24,024 bases of DNA from Clostridiales bacterium (GCA_031287655.1 JAITSR010000080.1:1-24024); one strand, 5' to 3'; counted from the first letter of the stretch, positions 1 to 7,750 are shown. Notes: a model not told the origin generated them from the letters alone. Made by a program: numbers and translations.

Positions 1-797
1 CGTCAGCGCCCTCCGCGTCCGCATCGCCTGCCGACGCCGCCCCCGCGCCTTTGCCCGCGCGGCCGCCCGTGCTCTGTCCGGGCTGTCCGCACCGCAGCGT
101 TTTTTACGTTCTAAAGCGCCTAAAGCTGACCGTCTGCGGCGACATCGGCTGTTATACGCTCGGCGCGCTGCCGCCGCTTGAGGCGATGGACACCTGTGTC
201 TGCATGGGCGCGAGTATCGGCGTGGCCCACGGCATGAACAAGGCGCGCGGCGTTTCCTTCGCGCAAAAAACCGTCGCCGTGATCGGCGACTCGACCTTCC
301 TGCACTCCGGGATCACGGGGCTGATCGACGTCGTCTACAACAAGGGCGACACGACGGTGCTGATCCTCGACAACTCGATCACCGGCATGACCGGGCATCA
401 GCAGAATCCCGCCACCGGTTACACGATCCGGGGCGAGGAGACGCACTGCGTCGACTTAGAGGCGCTCTGCCGGGCGGTCGGCGTTCCGAGCGTGCGAATC
501 GTCGACCCGTTCGACATCGAAGCGCTCGAGACCTCGGTACGCGAGGAAACACAGCGGCCGGGCCCGTCCGTGATCATCGTGCGCCGCCCGTGCGCGCTGA
601 TTTCATCCTATAAGCCGGAGTCCGAGGTGTGGATCGACCCCGCGGTGTGCTCGCGCTGTAAGATGTGCATGGGAATCTCGTGCGCCGCGATCTCCGACAA
701 GGACGGCAGGATGGAAATCAACGCGGCGCTCTGCGCCCGCTGCGGGCTCTGCGCGAGAATCTGCAAATTCGGCGCGATCAAAAAACGGATCGACTGA
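1..797 (+). CDS. iorA: Indolepyruvate ferredoxin oxidoreductase, alpha subunit (C-terminal part, cut by window start)
   Basis: The protein oxidatively decarboxylates aryl pyruvates such as indolepyruvate to aryl-acetyl-CoA and reduces ferredoxin, together with IorB, in the cytoplasm. The reading frame is open from base 3 to the TGA at 795-797 with no stop upstream, so the N-terminal half lies outside the window. The visible part begins with an Ala/Pro/Ser-rich linker, then the conserved LCPGCPHR motif (near 72-95), a thiamine-diphosphate region with VIGDSTFLHSG and the ILDNSITGMTGHQQNP segment, and a C-terminal two-cluster ferredoxin domain with the cysteine sets CSRCKMCMGISC and CARCGLCARICK. 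The family normally has this order of TPP domain then 2x[4Fe-4S] domain. A TTG at 51 opens the same frame but is internal, not a start. iorB follows 48 bases downstream. The identification is secure. Confidence 0.95.
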   Translation, partial: SAPSASASPADAAPAPLPARPPVLCPGCPHRSVFYVLKRLKLTVCGDIGCYTLGALPPLEAMDTCVCMGASIGVAHGMNKARGVSFAQKTVAVIGDSTFLHSGITGLIDVVYNKGDTTVLILDNSITGMTGHQQNPATGYTIRGEETHCVDLEALCRAVGVPSVRIVDPFDIEALETSVREETQRPGPSVIIVRRPCALISSYKPESEVWIDPAVCSRCKMCMGISCAAISDKDGRMEINAALCARCGLCARICKFGAIKKRID

Positions 798-831
798 TTT
801 CTATATAAGGTCGACTGACTTCTATATAAAA
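790..831 (+). repeat. Tandem 21-bp direct repeat over the iorA stop codon
   Basis: Two adjacent 21-base units, 790-810 and 811-831, both start TCGACTGA and continue with TTCTATATAA. They differ at only a few bases. The first unit contains the iorA stop codon and the second repeats it as non-coding DNA. The end of the second unit supplies the AAAAGGA that may serve as the iorB ribosome binding site. This looks like a recent local duplication. Confidence 0.85.
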
Positions 832-845
832 GGAATGGTATTGGC

Positions 846-1532
846 ATGACGGATACGAAAAAGACAGCGGGACTGTGCGACAAAGCCCGCGATGTGTGCC
901 ATGATAAAGCCCGCGATGAACGCCGCGGCGGGGTCCGCGGCGACCCTCGGGCCGGGCGGAGTATTCTGATCGTCGGCGTCGGGGGGCAGGGGACGCTGCT
1001 CGCGAGCCGCCTGATCGGCTTTATCGCCGGAGCGAAGGGCTATGACGTGAAGGTCTCGGAGGTGCATGGCATGTCCCAGCGCGGCGGCAGCGTCGTGACC
1101 TATGTTAAATACGGCCCTAAGGTCGCGTCTCCGCTGATCGAGCCGGGCGAGGCGGACGCCGTCGTCGCGTTTGAGCTGCTCGAAGCCGTGCGCTGGCTCC
1201 CCTATTTGAAGCCGGGTGGCAAGGTCGCGGCGAACACGCAGAAAATTGACCCGATGCCCGTGATCACGGGGGCGGCGCGCTACCCGGAGGGCTTGGAGGA
1301 AACGATACGCGCCCGCTGCCCGGACGCCGCCGTTTTAGACGCGCTCAGCATTGCGTCCGAGTGCGGGAGCAGGCGCGCGGTCAACATCGTGCTGCTCGGC
1401 GCGGCCTCGGCCTTTATGGGCTTTACGGAGGACGAGTGGCTCGACGGGATTCGCAAGGTCACACCGCCAAAGGCGCTGGAGAGCAACCTTCTGGCGTTCC
1501 GGCGCGGCGCTTCGGCCGCCGAAAACATATAA
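846..1532 (+). CDS. iorB: Indolepyruvate ferredoxin oxidoreductase, beta subunit
   Basis: This is the gamma-type (2-oxoacid:acceptor oxidoreductase) subunit that pairs with IorA. The diagnostic segment is ILIVGVGGQGTLLASRL at residues 40-56, with the GxGGQG loop at 44-49, followed by the EVHGMSQRGGSV motif typical of IorB/PorG proteins. At 228 residues it is longer than usual because about 38 residues precede the first beta strand. That extension is charged and contains a short duplication (CDKARDV then CHDKARDE). The chosen start is ATG 846, with AAAAGGA about 12 bases upstream, a rather long spacing. The only other in-frame candidate I see is GTG 894, which lacks a ribosome binding site. 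The gene sits between iorA and paaK in one apparent operon. Confidence 0.92.
   Translation: MTDTKKTAGLCDKARDVCHDKARDERRGGVRGDPRAGRSILIVGVGGQGTLLASRLIGFIAGAKGYDVKVSEVHGMSQRGGSVVTYVKYGPKVASPLIEPGEADAVVAFELLEAVRWLPYLKPGGKVAANTQKIDPMPVITGAARYPEGLEETIRARCPDAAVLDALSIASECGSRRAVNIVLLGAASAFMGFTEDEWLDGIRKVTPPKALESNLLAFRRGASAAENI
874..918 (+). repeat. In-frame imperfect duplication in the iorB 5' end
   Basis: Unit 1 (874-894) is TGTGCGACAAAGCCCGCGAT plus G. Unit 2 (895-918) repeats it with a three-base insertion and the same AAAGCCCGCGATG ending. The duplication keeps the reading frame and encodes two similar heptads rich in K, R and D in the extended N-terminus of IorB. Confidence 0.75.
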
Positions 1533-1547
1533 GGGGGGAATCACGTT

Positions 1548-2849
1548 ATGGTTTGGAATGAGTCAAGGGAATGTATGTCCCGCGACGAGATCGAAAAAAT
1601 CCAGTCGGAGGAACTGGTTGGCGTCGTTTCGCGCGTCTATCACAACGTGCCGTTTTACCGCGCGAAAATGCAGGCAATCGGCCTTGAACCCGGCGACATT
1701 CACGGGCTGGCGGACCTCGAAAAGCTCCCGATGACGACGAAGCAGGACCTGCGGGACACATACCCCTACGGGATGTTCTCCGCGCCGCTCGATGACATCG
1801 TGCGGATTCACGCGTCCTCCGGCACGACCGGCAAGCAGACCGTCGTCGGCTACACGAGAAAGGATGTCGACATCTGGTCGGAGTGCATGGCGCGCTCCCT
1901 CTCAAGCGGCGGCGCAGGCCGCGACTCGATCGTGCAGGTCTCCTACGGCTACGGCCTGTTCACGGGCGGGCTCGGCGCGCACTACGGCGCGGAACGGATC
2001 GGGGCTTCCGTAATCCCGACGTCCTCGGGCAACACGCAGCGCCAAATCCAGATCATTCGGGACTTCGGCTCGACGCACATCTGCTGTACGCCGTCCTACG
2101 CGCTCTACATCGGGGACACGATGCGCGAGATGGGCGTACACAAGTCCGAGATTCGCCTGAAGGCGGGCTTTTTCGGAGCGGAGCCGTGGACGGAGAACAT
2201 GCGCCGCGAGATCGAGGAAAGGCTCGGCCTGCACGCGCTCGACATCTACGGACTGAGTGAGGTCATGGGGCCGTCGGTCTCGTGCGAGTGCCTTGAGCAG
2301 TCCGGGATGCACGTCTGGGAGGACCACTTCATTCCGGAGATCATCAACCCCGAGACGCTTGAGACGATGGCGCCGGGCGCGAACGGGGAGATTTTATTTA
2401 CGACGATTACAAAGGAGGGGATGCCGCTGATCCGCTACCGGACGCGCGACGTGTCCTCGTTGAATTATGAGCGCTGCCCCTGCGGCAGGACGCATGTGCG
2501 CATGACGCGGATTACGGGCCGCACGGACGACATGCTGATCATTCGAGGCGTCAACGTGTTCCCCTCGCAGATCGAAAGCGTGCTGTTGGAATTCGGCGAC
2601 GCCGCGCCGCACTACCAGATCATCGTCGATCGGAGCGACAACCTTGACGAGATCGAGGTACAGGTCGAAATGACGCCGCAGATGTTCTCCGACGAAATCA
2701 AAAACATCGAGCGCACGGAACGGAAAATCATGTCCGCGCTGCACTCGGTGCTCGGGCTTGCCGCGAAGGTGCGGCTCGTCGAACCAAAGACGATCGCGCG
2801 CAGCGAGGGCAAGGCAAAGCGCGTGATCGACAACCGCGTACTAAAGTAA
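1548..2849 (+). CDS. paaK: Phenylacetate-CoA ligase family (aryl-CoA ligase, AMP-forming)
   Basis: The enzyme activates phenylacetate or a related aryl acid with ATP and CoA through an acyl-adenylate. Next to iorAB it may also run in reverse to release aryl acids, which is an inference. The 433-residue length fits PaaK. The adenylate-binding P-loop is ASSGTTGKQ at 89-97. The central block DIYGLSEVMGPS and the C-terminal CPCGRTHVRMTRITGRTDDM, followed by IIRGVNVFPSQIE, are hallmark PaaK motifs, and the last lies at the hinge before the small C-terminal domain. The start is ATG 1548, with a GGGGGG purine tract at 1533-1538, nine bases upstream and directly after the iorB stop, which indicates coupled translation. 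The exact aryl substrate cannot be read from the sequence. Confidence 0.93.
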   Translation: MVWNESRECMSRDEIEKIQSEELVGVVSRVYHNVPFYRAKMQAIGLEPGDIHGLADLEKLPMTTKQDLRDTYPYGMFSAPLDDIVRIHASSGTTGKQTVVGYTRKDVDIWSECMARSLSSGGAGRDSIVQVSYGYGLFTGGLGAHYGAERIGASVIPTSSGNTQRQIQIIRDFGSTHICCTPSYALYIGDTMREMGVHKSEIRLKAGFFGAEPWTENMRREIEERLGLHALDIYGLSEVMGPSVSCECLEQSGMHVWEDHFIPEIINPETLETMAPGANGEILFTTITKEGMPLIRYRTRDVSSLNYERCPCGRTHVRMTRITGRTDDMLIIRGVNVFPSQIESVLLEFGDAAPHYQIIVDRSDNLDEIEVQVEMTPQMFSDEIKNIERTERKIMSALHSVLGLAAKVRLVEPKTIARSEGKAKRVIDNRVLK

Positions 2850-2897
2850 AGACGCGCCGTCGACACCATGTTTTCGTAATAAAAGGAGGAGGCTTTT

Positions 2898-3332
2898 ATG
2901 CTGCAAAAACAGATCAGCGTATTTATTGAAAATAAGCGCGGCAGGCTCGCGGAGGTCACAAAGGTGCTCGGGGACAACGGCGTTGACCTCGCGGCGCTCT
3001 GCATCGCCGACACGACGGATTTTGGGATTCTGCGCGTGATTGTCGACAAGCCCGACCTCGCGGAGAAGGTCTTAAAAGAAGGCGGCTTTGCCGTGAGCAT
3101 CACCGAGGTGATCGCGCTCTCGATCGACGACAAGCCGGGCGGGCTCGCGACCGCGCTCCGTGTGCTCGAGGAATACGCGATCAACATCGAGTACATGTAC
3201 GCCTATGTCCGCAAGAACTCGAACAAGGCGACCGTGATCGTGCGCGTCGACAAACCCTCGGACGCGATCGAAAAATTGAAAGACTCGTCCGTCAGCCTGA
3301 TGACCAGCGCGGACCTGCAAAACAGCATATGA
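2898..3332 (+). CDS. Small tandem ACT-domain protein
   Basis: This 144-residue protein consists of two ACT ligand-binding modules and no other domain. The first (about 3-68) has the pattern ENKRGRLAEVTKVLGDNGVDL and ends in the strand SITEVIALSI. The second (about 70-140) has DDKPGGLATALRVLEEYAIN followed by the strand IEYMYAYV. ACT domains usually bind amino acids and act as allosteric sensors. Free-standing double-ACT proteins are often found beside iorAB-paaK in anaerobes, so a role in sensing aromatic or other amino acids is a reasonable inference. The start is ATG 2898 with an excellent AGGAGGAGG site. The stop TGA (3330-3332) overlaps the ATG of cinA. Confidence 0.9.
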   Translation: MLQKQISVFIENKRGRLAEVTKVLGDNGVDLAALCIADTTDFGILRVIVDKPDLAEKVLKEGGFAVSITEVIALSIDDKPGGLATALRVLEEYAINIEYMYAYVRKNSNKATVIVRVDKPSDAIEKLKDSSVSLMTSADLQNSI

Positions 3333-4585
3333 CGGCGGAGGTCCTCGCGGTCGGGACGGAGCTTCTGATGGGGCAGATCGCGAATACGAACGCGCAGTAT
3401 ATTTCGGCGCGGCTGCCCGACCTCGGGATCAACGTCTTCTTCCACTCGGTCGTCGGCGACAACCCGCAGCGTCTAAAAGATACGCTCTCCCACGCGCTCG
3501 GGCGCTCGGACATCGTGATTATGACCGGCGGGCTGGGCCCGACAATGGACGACCTCACAAAGGAGACCGTCGCGGCGGTTTTTGGCAAAAAGCTCACGCT
3601 CCACGAGGAGAGTCTCGCCCGTATTATGGAGCGCATGAATCGCTTCGGGCACGGCCGGATCGCAAAGAGCAATGAAAAGCAGGCGTATTTTCCGGAGGGC
3701 GCCCTCATTTTGCGAAACGACAACGGCACCGCGCCGGGCTGTGTGATCGAGCAGGACGGCAAGACCGTGATTCTGCTGCCCGGACCGCCTTCCGAAATGC
3801 GCCCGATGTTTGACGGCGGCGTCATGCCGTTTCTCGCAAAGTACGCGGAGTATCGCCTTGTGTCAAAATTTGTCCGCGTGTTCGGCGTCGGCGAGTCGCT
3901 GCTCGAGGAAATGCTCGGCGACCTTGTCGCGGCGCAGACGAACCCGACGCTCGCGACCTACGCGAAGGAGGGGGAGGTGACGCTGCGTCTGACGGCCCGC
4001 TGCGAGGCCCAGAACGCGGGGCAGGCCGAGGCCCTGCTTGCGCCCCTGCTCGCCGAGGTCAAAAAACGCGTCGGCGACTGCGTGTTCAGCACGGAAAACG
4101 AGGATTTGGAGGCGGCCGCGCTCGCGGCGCTGATCTCTCGCGGCCAAACGCTCTCGCTCGCGGAGTCCTGCACGGGCGGGCTCGTCTCCGCCCGGCTCAC
4201 GGAGCTGCCCGGCGCTTCAAAGGCGCTCCTGATGTCGGCGGTCACATATAGCAACGCGGCCAAGATGTCCGTGCTCGGCGTCAGGGCCGAAACGCTCGAA
4301 AAGTACGGCGCGGTGAGCCGGCAGACGGCGGAGGAGATGGCGCTCGGCGCCCGGCGCGCTTTTGGCAGCGACCTTGCGGTCTCCGTGACCGGGGTCGCGG
4401 GGCCGGACGGCGGCAGCGCGGAAAAGCCGGTCGGGCTGGTGTACCTCGCGATCGCCGACGCGCAAGGCGTATATGCGAAGGAAATCCGCGCGGTCGGATC
4501 GAGGGCGCGCGTCCGCGGCATCACATGCCTGCACGCCTTTGACATGATCCGGCGGGCCGCGCTCGGCCTGCCCCGGGCCGACTAG
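3329..4585 (+). CDS. cinA: CinA: competence/damage-inducible protein A, NMN amidohydrolase family
   Basis: CinA proteins have an N-terminal molybdopterin-binding-like domain with ADP-ribose pyrophosphatase activity in studied members and a C-terminal PncC-type nicotinamide-nucleotide amidase domain. Both are present in this 418-residue protein. The N-terminal domain has AVGTELLMGQIANTNAQY at 7-24 and MTGGLGPTMDDLTKET near 65-80. The C-terminal domain has LAESCTGGLVSARLTELPG starting near 277. The start ATG 3329 overlaps the previous stop (ATGA) and has no clear ribosome binding site, so translation is probably coupled to the ACT gene. In many Gram-positive genomes cinA lies directly before recA. 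Here murJ is inserted between them. Confidence 0.95.
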   Translation: MTAEVLAVGTELLMGQIANTNAQYISARLPDLGINVFFHSVVGDNPQRLKDTLSHALGRSDIVIMTGGLGPTMDDLTKETVAAVFGKKLTLHEESLARIMERMNRFGHGRIAKSNEKQAYFPEGALILRNDNGTAPGCVIEQDGKTVILLPGPPSEMRPMFDGGVMPFLAKYAEYRLVSKFVRVFGVGESLLEEMLGDLVAAQTNPTLATYAKEGEVTLRLTARCEAQNAGQAEALLAPLLAEVKKRVGDCVFSTENEDLEAAALAALISRGQTLSLAESCTGGLVSARLTELPGASKALLMSAVTYSNAAKMSVLGVRAETLEKYGAVSRQTAEEMALGARRAFGSDLAVSVTGVAGPDGGSAEKPVGLVYLAIADAQGVYAKEIRAVGSRARVRGITCLHAFDMIRRAALGLPRAD

Positions 4586-6322
4586 ATGCCGGGGACCGGG
4601 GCAGGGCGCGGCGGCGGGGACGGCGGCCGCGGACGTGAAAGGGACGGGAACGGCGGCGGCAATCGCGGATCGGGGCGCGCCGACGGCGTTGCCGCGCCCG
4701 GCCGCCGACTCGCGGTGAACGCGTCGATCGTGATGTGCGCGACGATCGCGAGCCGGGTCACCGGCTTTTTTCGCGAAATGCTGATCCCCGCGAAGTTTGG
4801 CGTCGGGTATGTCGCGGACGTATACGACGTCGCGTTCAAGTTCCCGGATTTGATGTTCAGCCTGCTGATCGGCGGGGCGATCTCGGCGGCGCTCGTGCCC
4901 GTGCTCTCCGGCTCAATCAGCCTCGGAGGCGGGGACGAGCGGGAGGGCTGGGAATCCGTCTCGCGCTTCATGAACCTCACAATGGCGCTGACGCTGGTCG
5001 TCTGCGCCGTCGGCGCGGTTTTCGCGGAGCGGCTCGTCGTCCTGTTCGCGCAGGGCTGGGACCCGGCCGTTCCGGAGGACCTGCAAAAAATCGTGATGGC
5101 GGCGCGGCTGACGCGCGTGCTGTTCCCATCCGTCGCCTTTCTGATGCTCGCGGGCTTTGCGAACAGCGTTCTCTACGCCTATCAGCGCTTTGCGGCGGCG
5201 GCGTTCGGCCCCGTGCTCTACAACGTGCTCTGTATCGCGAGCATCGCTTTTTTGAGCGGCGGGGACGCGGGGGACTACTACCACGTCGACCGCGTCGTCT
5301 ATGGCGTCATGCTGAGTTCTTTTGCCTATTTTATCTTTCAGACCGCAAACGCGTGGAAAAATATCCGCGGCCGTTTCGTCTTCCGCTTGGACGCCCGCCA
5401 CAAGGGCTTTTTGCGCCTGTTTCGGATCGCCGTGCCTTCGCTCGTCTCATCCTCCGTGATTCAGGTCAACACGATGATCTCCGCGAGTTTTTCGTCCCGC
5501 TTCGAGGCGGGCAGCATCATCGCGCTGCGCATGGCCGACCGCACATGGCAGATGCCTTTCGGGATCATCGCGCAGTCGATGGGGATCGCGCTCCTGCCGA
5601 ACCTCTCGGGCAAAATCGCGAACGGCGACCTTGCGGGCTACCGCAAACTGCTCCTGCAGGGACTGCGGGTCGTGCTGCTGCTCGCCGTGCCGACCGCCGC
5701 CGCCTGCGTCGTGTTAAACCGCCTGATCATGCGGACGCTCTTTTTAAACTCGGCCCGGACGACCGAGGCCGACGTCGCGCTGACCGCGTCGATCCTTGCG
5801 TGTTATTCGATCGCGCTTGTCACGCAGTCGATCAATACGATCCTGACGCGGGCCTTCTACGCGTGCAACGAGACGAAAACGCCGATGATAACGGGGCTTT
5901 CGATCATCGGCCTGAACATTCTGTTAAGTGTGCTGTTTTACTTTTTTACGCCGGTCGGCGTGAAGGGGATGGCGCTCGCGTATTCGGCCTCGAGCTTTGT
6001 GAACGCGCTGCTGCTCGTCACGCTGTTGAACCGCAGGCTGCCCGGTCTCAACGTGTTCTCCGGAATGGGCGGCTTTTTTGCAAAAATCTTTGGCGCGGCG
6101 CTCGCGATGGCCGCGCTCCTTGCGCTGCTCGGGGCGTTTGTGCCGGAGGTCTGGGTCGCGGGGCCGGTCGGACCCGCGCTGAAAATCCGGCAGCTCCTCG
6201 TGCTCTTTGGCAACGCGGTCGTCGGGGCCTGCGCCTACTTTTCGCTGCTCCTGTGCCTGCGCGTTCCGGAGGTCGTCCGCCTGTTTGAGCGAGTTGTAAA
6301 AATTAACAAATTTGATAAATAA
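4586..6322 (+). CDS. murJ: MurJ/MviN lipid II flippase
   Basis: MurJ is a multi-pass inner membrane protein of the MOP exporter superfamily that moves lipid II across the membrane for peptidoglycan synthesis. The family start is visible as NASIVMCATIASRVTGFFRE near residues 45-64, and many hydrophobic helices follow up to about residue 570. The charged RVTGFFRE and FKFPDLMFSLLIGGAISAA regions are typical. At 578 residues it is longer than usual, partly because residues 1-43 form a Gly/Arg/Asp-rich segment with no membrane helix. ATG 4586 lies immediately after the cinA TAG and has no ribosome binding site, so it needs coupled translation. GTG 4715 (codon 44) is an alternative start but also lacks a ribosome binding site. 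The exact start is uncertain; the family call is not. Confidence 0.93.
   Translation: MPGTGAGRGGGDGGRGRERDGNGGGNRGSGRADGVAAPGRRLAVNASIVMCATIASRVTGFFREMLIPAKFGVGYVADVYDVAFKFPDLMFSLLIGGAISAALVPVLSGSISLGGGDEREGWESVSRFMNLTMALTLVVCAVGAVFAERLVVLFAQGWDPAVPEDLQKIVMAARLTRVLFPSVAFLMLAGFANSVLYAYQRFAAAAFGPVLYNVLCIASIAFLSGGDAGDYYHVDRVVYGVMLSSFAYFIFQTANAWKNIRGRFVFRLDARHKGFLRLFRIAVPSLVSSSVIQVNTMISASFSSRFEAGSIIALRMADRTWQMPFGIIAQSMGIALLPNLSGKIANGDLAGYRKLLLQGLRVVLLLAVPTAAACVVLNRLIMRTLFLNSARTTEADVALTASILACYSIALVTQSINTILTRAFYACNETKTPMITGLSIIGLNILLSVLFYFFTPVGVKGMALAYSASSFVNALLLVTLLNRRLPGLNVFSGMGGFFAKIFGAALAMAALLALLGAFVPEVWVAGPVGPALKIRQLLVLFGNAVVGACAYFSLLLCLRVPEVVRLFERVVKINKFDK
4591..4619 (+). other. Potential G-quadruplex at the start of murJ
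   Basis: Four G runs of 4, 4, 3 and 4 bases lie at 4591-4594, 4598-4601, 4604-4606 and 4616-4619, with loops of 3, 2 and 9 bases, on the coding (RNA-like) strand. They begin only two bases after the murJ ATG. This arrangement can form a two- or three-tier quadruplex in RNA or DNA. It may equally be a by-product of Gly-rich coding in a high-G+C genome. Confidence 0.4.
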
Positions 6323-6348
6323 TTCTTCAAAACACCTTTCTTTTTTGT

Positions 6349-6377
6349 TTGACAAAGGATATACTTTACTATAAAAT
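6349..6377 (+). promoter_or_regulatory. recA promoter (sigma-A type)
   Basis: A perfect -35 hexamer TTGACA (6349-6354) is followed after 17 bases by TAAAAT (6372-6377), five of six bases of the -10 consensus. It lies in the AT-rich gap between murJ and recA, and the SOS box lies 15 bases downstream of the -10 element. Confidence 0.8.
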
Positions 6378-6392
6378 GAGGTGTGGAAACGT

Positions 6393-6404
6393 GAACAAAG
6401 GTTC
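6393..6404 (+). promoter_or_regulatory. LexA (DinR) SOS box upstream of recA
   Basis: The sequence GAACAAAGGTTC is a perfect GAAC-N4-GTTC palindrome, the core of the Gram-positive LexA/DinR operator. It lies just downstream of the predicted transcription start region and 40 bases before the recA start codon. LexA bound there should block transcription until DNA damage activates RecA-dependent LexA cleavage. Confidence 0.85.
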
Positions 6405-6444
6405 GGGTTTGCGTTTTCCATGACAAAGGACGGAGGGTTTCGGA

Positions 6445-7614
6445 ATGGCTGATAAAAAGAAGTTTGTGCCGGTGGACTTCACGAATGTCGACAAAAAAAA
6501 GTCGCTGGAAATCGCGCTCGGCAACATCGAAAAGCACTATGGGAAGGGCGCGATTATGAAGCTGGGCGAGAACGTCCATTTTAACCTTGAGACGATCCCG
6601 ACAGGCTCGATCGGGCTTGACATCGCGCTCGGCATCGGCGGGCTGCCGCGCGGCAGGATCGTCGAGAGTTACGGGCCGGAGTCCTCGGGCAAAACGACCG
6701 TCGCGCTGCACATCGTCGCGGAGGCGCAGCGGCTCGGGGGGGACGCCGCGTTTATCGACGCGGAGCATGCGCTCGACCCCTCCTACGCGAAAAAACTCGG
6801 CGTCGACACCGACAACCTGTTCGTCTCGCAGCCGGACACCGGGGAGCAGGCGCTGGAAATCACGGAGGCGCTCGTGCGAAGCGGCGCGCTGGATGTCGTC
6901 GTCGTCGACTCCGTCGCGGCGCTCGTGCCCAAGGCGGAGATCGACGGCGAGATGGGCGACTCCCATGTCGGCCTGCAGGCGCGCCTGATGTCGCAGGCGC
7001 TCCGGAAGCTCGCCGGCGTCGTCAGCAAGTCGCGCACCGTCGTGATCTTCATCAATCAGCTGCGCGAAAAAGTCGGCATCTCCTACGGCAACCCCGAGAC
7101 GACAACCGGCGGCAGGGCGCTGAAGTTTTACGCGTCCGTCCGGCTCGACGTCCGGCGTGTCGAGTGGATCAAAAACGGCACGGAGCAGATCGGCAACCGC
7201 ACGCGGATCAAGGTCGTCAAAAACAAGGTGGCGCCGCCGTTCCGGCAGGTCGAGGTCGACATCATGTACGGCGAGGGCATCTCAAAGCATGGGAATATTT
7301 TAGACGTCGCGACCGACATGGACGTGATCAACAAGAGCGGCTCGTGGTTCTCATACGCCGGTCAGCGGATCGGGCAGGGCAGGGAGAACGTCAAGCAGTT
7401 CCTGAAGGAAAATCCGGAAATCTGCGCCGAGATCGAGGCGGAAATCCGCAAGAGCTATGAGGACAACAAGGGCGACGGCCGGTTCACGGTCGTGGCCGGC
7501 ACGGGCGGCAAGGCCGCGTCCGGCGCGGACGACGACGACTTTGACGAGGCGCTCGCGGGGGAAGACGGTGCGGAAGACGAGTTCGACGAAGCCGCCTTCC
7601 CGGACGAGGAATGA
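6445..7614 (+). CDS. recA: RecA recombinase
   Basis: RecA forms ATP-dependent filaments on single-stranded DNA, drives homologous recombination and stimulates LexA self-cleavage. The Walker A loop is GPESSGKT at 77-84. Walker B is LDVVVVDSVAALVPKAEI, and the loop-L2 region INQLREKVGISYGNPETTTGG is intact. The 389-residue length is slightly above the usual 340-360 because the C-terminal tail is long and strongly acidic (DDDDFDEALAGEDGAEDEFD and beyond). Such acidic tails modulate DNA binding in other RecA proteins. The start ATG 6445 has a CGGAGGG site at 6431-6437. The gene has its own promoter and SOS box. No recX follows. Confidence 0.98.
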   Translation: MADKKKFVPVDFTNVDKKKSLEIALGNIEKHYGKGAIMKLGENVHFNLETIPTGSIGLDIALGIGGLPRGRIVESYGPESSGKTTVALHIVAEAQRLGGDAAFIDAEHALDPSYAKKLGVDTDNLFVSQPDTGEQALEITEALVRSGALDVVVVDSVAALVPKAEIDGEMGDSHVGLQARLMSQALRKLAGVVSKSRTVVIFINQLREKVGISYGNPETTTGGRALKFYASVRLDVRRVEWIKNGTEQIGNRTRIKVVKNKVAPPFRQVEVDIMYGEGISKHGNILDVATDMDVINKSGSWFSYAGQRIGQGRENVKQFLKENPEICAEIEAEIRKSYEDNKGDGRFTVVAGTGGKAASGADDDDFDEALAGEDGAEDEFDEAAFPDEE

Positions 7615-7623
7615 GCGTAACAG

Positions 7624-7647
7624 GTCAGACGCTGCGCCGCAGCGTCT
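7624..7647 (+). repeat. GC-rich perfect inverted repeat after recA
   Basis: AGACGCTGCG (7627-7636) and CGCAGCGTCT (7638-7647) are exact reverse complements around a single central base, so the real RNA hairpin would have about 9 pairs and a 3-base loop. No T-run follows, so it is not a standard intrinsic terminator. The stretch starting GTCAGACGCTGCG begins nine bases after the recA stop, and a related stretch begins at the same distance after dnaG. Confidence 0.7.
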
Positions 7648-7750
7648 CCCGAATGTCGACACCGCGGCGCAAATATGTTAGAATAAACCCAAGATTTTTT
7701 GTTCATAAAAACGTATCAACATTTCGGAAAACGGGAGGTAATACAGAACG

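Noticed and set aside
4735..6288. Long + strand frame inside murJ
   Set aside because: It is a shifted reading of murJ, very rich in Arg, Ala and Gly, and lacks the membrane helices seen in the true frame.
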